Shown: one piece after another, positions 60,126 to 64,000 of the stretch
Numbering within the stretch: position 1 is the first letter of the stretch
Layout: each line of letters opens with the position of its first letter
DNA from: Carex sylvatica
Lineage: Eukaryota > Streptophyta > Magnoliopsida > Poales > Cyperaceae
Length of the DNA stretch: 64,000 bases
Direction: 5' to 3'
NCBI GenBank assembly: GCA_964058845.1
Contig: CAXKVR010000046.1
Location: 124,001 to 188,000 of the forward strand
The notes under the pieces: generated by a model
The model's database searches: none
What the model saw: only the letters and a program-made list of their open reading frames with translations
What the model was told of the DNA's origin: nothing
Translations under genes and position numbers: made by a program

Positions 60126-63100
60126 TTCAATCTTTCACATTAATTTCCAATGCAAAGCTTTGTAAAATTTATTTCTGCTGTGTCCCGTGAAGAAAGGAGC
60201 TACCTTAATTATGATGTCCATTTTTTATGTGAAGTGAAGGAATTTCAAATACTACAAATCATTTTAGTGCTCTGATGTTTTTTTTTTTAAATTACTGAGT
60301 TACGTGATTATTAAGTGTAGTTATTTAGATATGGATCGTGATAAAGATAAAAGGGCCAGTCTTTTCTATAAATTAAAATTTTATTATTTTGTCTTTGTAA
60401 TGAAATTTTATATCATAGTTTTCAGTTTCCAATCTCAATCTTAAAATCCAGTCCCTAAAATATATATTATATAGTTTTAGTAATTACAAATTTGGTAAGG
60501 TAGGTGAACATGCCGTTATTTGTGATGTAAAAATTTGACTTTTTAAAATTTGTTTATGTTTTTGTTGGTTGAAAATTGAAATGACGGCGATTTGTACCCC
60601 AGCCGTCGTGATGGATTATGATTCGCATAAAAGCTAAAGAAATTAAATCCTTTTGCAATTTGCATTGAATTAAAAATGTCAAAAAGGCAAACATAGATAC
60701 GCTTTTATTTAAGAAACAAGAAGTAATCAGAACAGACACTTGTACTTCCACCTAACGCCAAATTACATTGATATTTATTTTTGGAGATTCTTTTAGTTTG
60801 GATATATATACTAACAAATCTGAGTTTATATTGACAAATTTTGATTGTACGCCAAATTATTTAAATTATGATCGAGATTAGGTTTTAAAGTACAACCACT
60901 GACATAATGAAAGAATCTTGAATTTGGTTGTAAGAAACAGAGAACATCTAATCTAGGGCTGCAGTCAGAAAACTAAAATTGATTTTTTTTTTTTTCTAAT
61001 TTGTTGCTTCACAATTCTTTAATTAGTTAACAAATTACAGGTGACACGTCAGCATGACTTGGGCTGTTTGGTAGCATCTCTTTTTCAAAATAGGAAAGTT
61101 ATGAGGTTAATTAGTTATCAACATTCAACATTCAACACTCAACAGTGAGAGAATAAGTCTTTGACATCACATAATGCAAACAAAATAATGTACTTCAACC
61201 ATTAACTCAGAAATCAACTATTAATAATTATATGACTTCCACTCCCACATAAAACTATATATATAATATGAATTAAAAAAAAAAAATAGGCAGGAATTTA
61301 AATTTATGTATTCTCTCGTTTGTGTTAGAACAAATATGGTTAGGCTCCGATTTCATATTTAAATCTTTCTAAATCTGGAAATTTATTTAATATTTTCATA
61401 TAAGTTTAATCTTAAATTATACATTTATTTATCAAAAAAACTTTCCTGATATTTGCATTTAAATATTGGGTTCATTTGCTTTTTGTGCTGATGTTGCGGG
61501 GAGAATGGGAGAACAGAACACCGTTGGAAGTCGCTATGACAAAAGTTTTTACTATCATTTTCTGTGTCTTTCACTCAATAACAAACCGTGTCACGAATCA
61601 CCAACGTTACCAAATCTCTTATACAACACAGTCAATGATATAATTATGTTGGATAATTTAGCGGAAACTTCAATTCAACTCTCTAAATTATCTAACAAAA
61701 ATAGTATTTTTACTTTGACTGCATCAGTCAAGTTTAATTGTTATTGAGTTTGAGAAAAGTGGGAGATAATTGTTATTGAGTGAAACCTAAACAGTAAAAA
61801 ATGTTGGGTTGTTGGGTGTGTTAGGAACAAGTCATACTCCAGTGACAGATGTACGGTTCAAATCATGACTAGAATCCTAAAGCTATTTCCACCTTTAACA
61901 TACACACACACACGCACGCACACGCTGAAATGTGCAATTTTTATATTTACAAATAAACAAATTTAATTATAAAAATAAAGGTGGATTATGTTTTCCTATT
62001 TCATTCATAAAATTATGATTTTTTTATTTCTGAAAAAATTAAAAATTAAAAATTAAAAAAAATTGGAGATGCGCACACACTCTCCATTATTATCCCCTAT
62101 TTGTGTTGTGTTGTGTTGTGTTGGTGTGTGCATGCGAGGGAACAAATAAACATCAATCACCGTATCCGATACAGTCATACAGGTATTAGGTATTAGGTAT
62201 ACATGGAGTCAATAGTCAATGACCAAACATGTTGACTATTTGACACGAGTGAGTGGTTTCCATACAAATTCAAACACTTGATATATATGTATGTGAGTTT
62301 GTCATTTTCTAAGATAGCTACGTAATTTTATTCCATTTGGGAATTCTTATGTTCATTTCTTTAGACCAAGATTGAACCCTCACCGGTTTCAGACACTGAC
62401 TTTTTTTTATTTTTTGATTTTGATTTTGAAATGGTTGATATTGTTATTTTTTGACCCATCGGCGTTGATAGATTAGGATTTGAGACAGAGACAGGAAACA
62501 AATTAAGATAGTTTAAAATTTAGTAATAATTTTGTGTGAATTATTACAAGTGCATGAGTTTATTTGTATGTTTATATATTAATTTTCTAATTATTTCAAC
62601 CTAAGCATCTCAACAATAATATCCCTAATTATGATGTTTCATAATATCTCCTATCCAACATCTTTAACATATAGTCCTCTTAATTTATTTATTTTGTACA
62701 AATTTTTTTACAAGATTGACCATCTTAAAAAGTTCCACAAACATATTTTCTTATAATAATTATAATGCACAATTATCAAATTCTGTCACTGTTCCTTTAT
62801 TTACAAGCTTGTTTTAGCATTAATTGCTCTTTATTTGAGTTTCATTTAGATACCTTGTACTAATTTATGGCCTTTGCTAATATTAAGTTAGAAGCATGAC
62901 CATATCTTATTATATCCAAAATACATAATTATTCATTTTGGAAGACTATTAATTAGGACCGTTTTCAGATTGGTAATAACAAATTCAACATCTTTATATA
63001 TAAAATATGAATTTTATTTATTAATATGCAAAATGTGCTAAAAACCATAATGTTTTTCATCCGATGAAGAAAGAAAGCTAATTAAGATCAATGTAATAAC

Positions 63101-63354
63101 ATATATAGTCACAGTCAAGACGAGAACAGTAGCTTATTTTGACATATTAAAGCGCTATATATATTTTAATATATCTAACAACTACTGATTAATCCATTTA
63201 AACAATAAATTATGACAAGTCGCCAAGTGACAATAACCAACGATTTAGAGGCCCAAAATATTTTAAATATTACAATTAGCTAAATTGATCACATGGTAAA
63301 TAGTTTTGATGTTGTTGTTATTAGAAAGTCAATTTTAGATGAATCATGCCATGA
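60126..63354. other. AT-rich intergenic DNA
   Basis: No gene supported. It contains short microsatellites: (CA)n-like at about 61900-61925 and a TGTGT pentamer array at about 62103-62125. Confidence 0.45.
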
Positions 63355-63723
63355 TAATTACAACATTAATCATAGAGATATAAAATCAGTATAATAATTG
63401 TATACACTTATTTAACAATATATCTTACATTAATTAATATGTCAGTATTTGTAATTGTAAAAGTTTATTAACTCGTGAAAGAATATTTTATATATATTAT
63501 AGTACTCGGTTCCATAATTGAAATATTGACATTATAATTATAATATTAATCATACATATATAAAATGAGTATTAATTTTATAAACTTCTTATATTAACAA
63601 ATGTATGTTAGTATTTGTACTTGATGATTCTAGAAATATAAAATATTAAAATGTACAAGTTTATCAACTCATGAAAGAATATTATTTTATATATACTAAA
63701 GTACTCGGCCCACAAATTGAAAT
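63355..63723. repeat. 180-bp direct duplication, 2 diverged copies
   Basis: AATCATAGAGATATAAAATC (63368) and AATCATACATATATAAAATG (63548) begin two copies that share AGAATATT, ACTCGG and AATTGAAAT landmarks in the same order with a period of about 180. Nothing coding. Confidence 0.7.
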
Positions 63724-64000
63724 TGGAATCCATTATTAATTTATTATAAGATAAAGATGATATGAAATTGATTTTTTTTTCCTCCTAACTCGTAAGGTAT
63801 GAAATTTTATATAAGATAAAGAATAAGGAGGATGGTGTTGTTTTAGTATGAGATGATGAAATTTTGTCATTTGTTTTTTTAGTTAGTATGCATGGAATTA
63901 AACTAATGGAGTTTTGAAGGCGTAATCTTTTATGTTGAAATTAATATTTTAGTTATTGTGATTTTTAAAAATGAGATCGAGGTGTTATTGGAGCTGTGAA

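Overview
The window looks like nuclear DNA of a flowering plant, probably a eudicot. It is AT-rich, its genes have many introns, it is crowded with LTR retrotransposons, LINE, hAT and MITE elements, and it carries plant-specific genes such as TIC236, a MATH-BTB gene and a SYP3-type syntaxin. No species can be named from the sequence alone.

Layout. 1-2.4 kb: the N-terminal part of an enhancer-of-polycomb-like gene (minus strand) that runs off the left edge. 2.4-7.8 kb: AT-rich intergenic DNA with inverted-repeat MITEs. 7.8-13.2 kb: a Ty3/gypsy chromovirus (minus strand) inserted into an older plus-strand gypsy fragment. 13.8-14.8 kb: a MATH-BTB gene. 16.2-32 kb: TIC236, the chloroplast inner-envelope TamB-like protein, for which a 24-exon model of 2,044 aa could be built. 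One of its introns holds a LINE and another a MITE. 32.9-38.5 kb: a non-autonomous hAT-like element, then a full-length hAT transposon with an intact transposase and a perfect 8-bp target duplication. 38.6-40.5 kb: a long-TIR, Mutator-like element. 41.1-44.2 kb: a three-exon gene for a Lys/Asp/Glu-rich protein. 44.7-45.1 kb: two adjacent MITEs. 47.4-54.5 kb: a broken, 5'-truncated SYP3-type Qa-SNARE pseudogene split by a complete but dead Ty1/copia element with a perfect 5-bp target duplication. 54.6-56.8 kb: remnants of an unidentified element. 57-64 kb: AT-rich DNA with short tandem repeats and no gene that I can support.

The genes do not form a pathway. They are independent housekeeping loci (chromatin, protein degradation adaptor, plastid import) separated by transposons. 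The most informative observations are: an apparently intact and possibly mobile hAT element; a gypsy polyprotein kept in one frame across about 4.7 kb and interrupted by seven stop codons, all explicable by C-to-T or G-to-A transitions; a GC-AG intron in TIC236; and the SNARE pseudogene with its nested copia element. I did not find a clearly new biological system. Exon borders were read by eye from splice consensus and reading phase.
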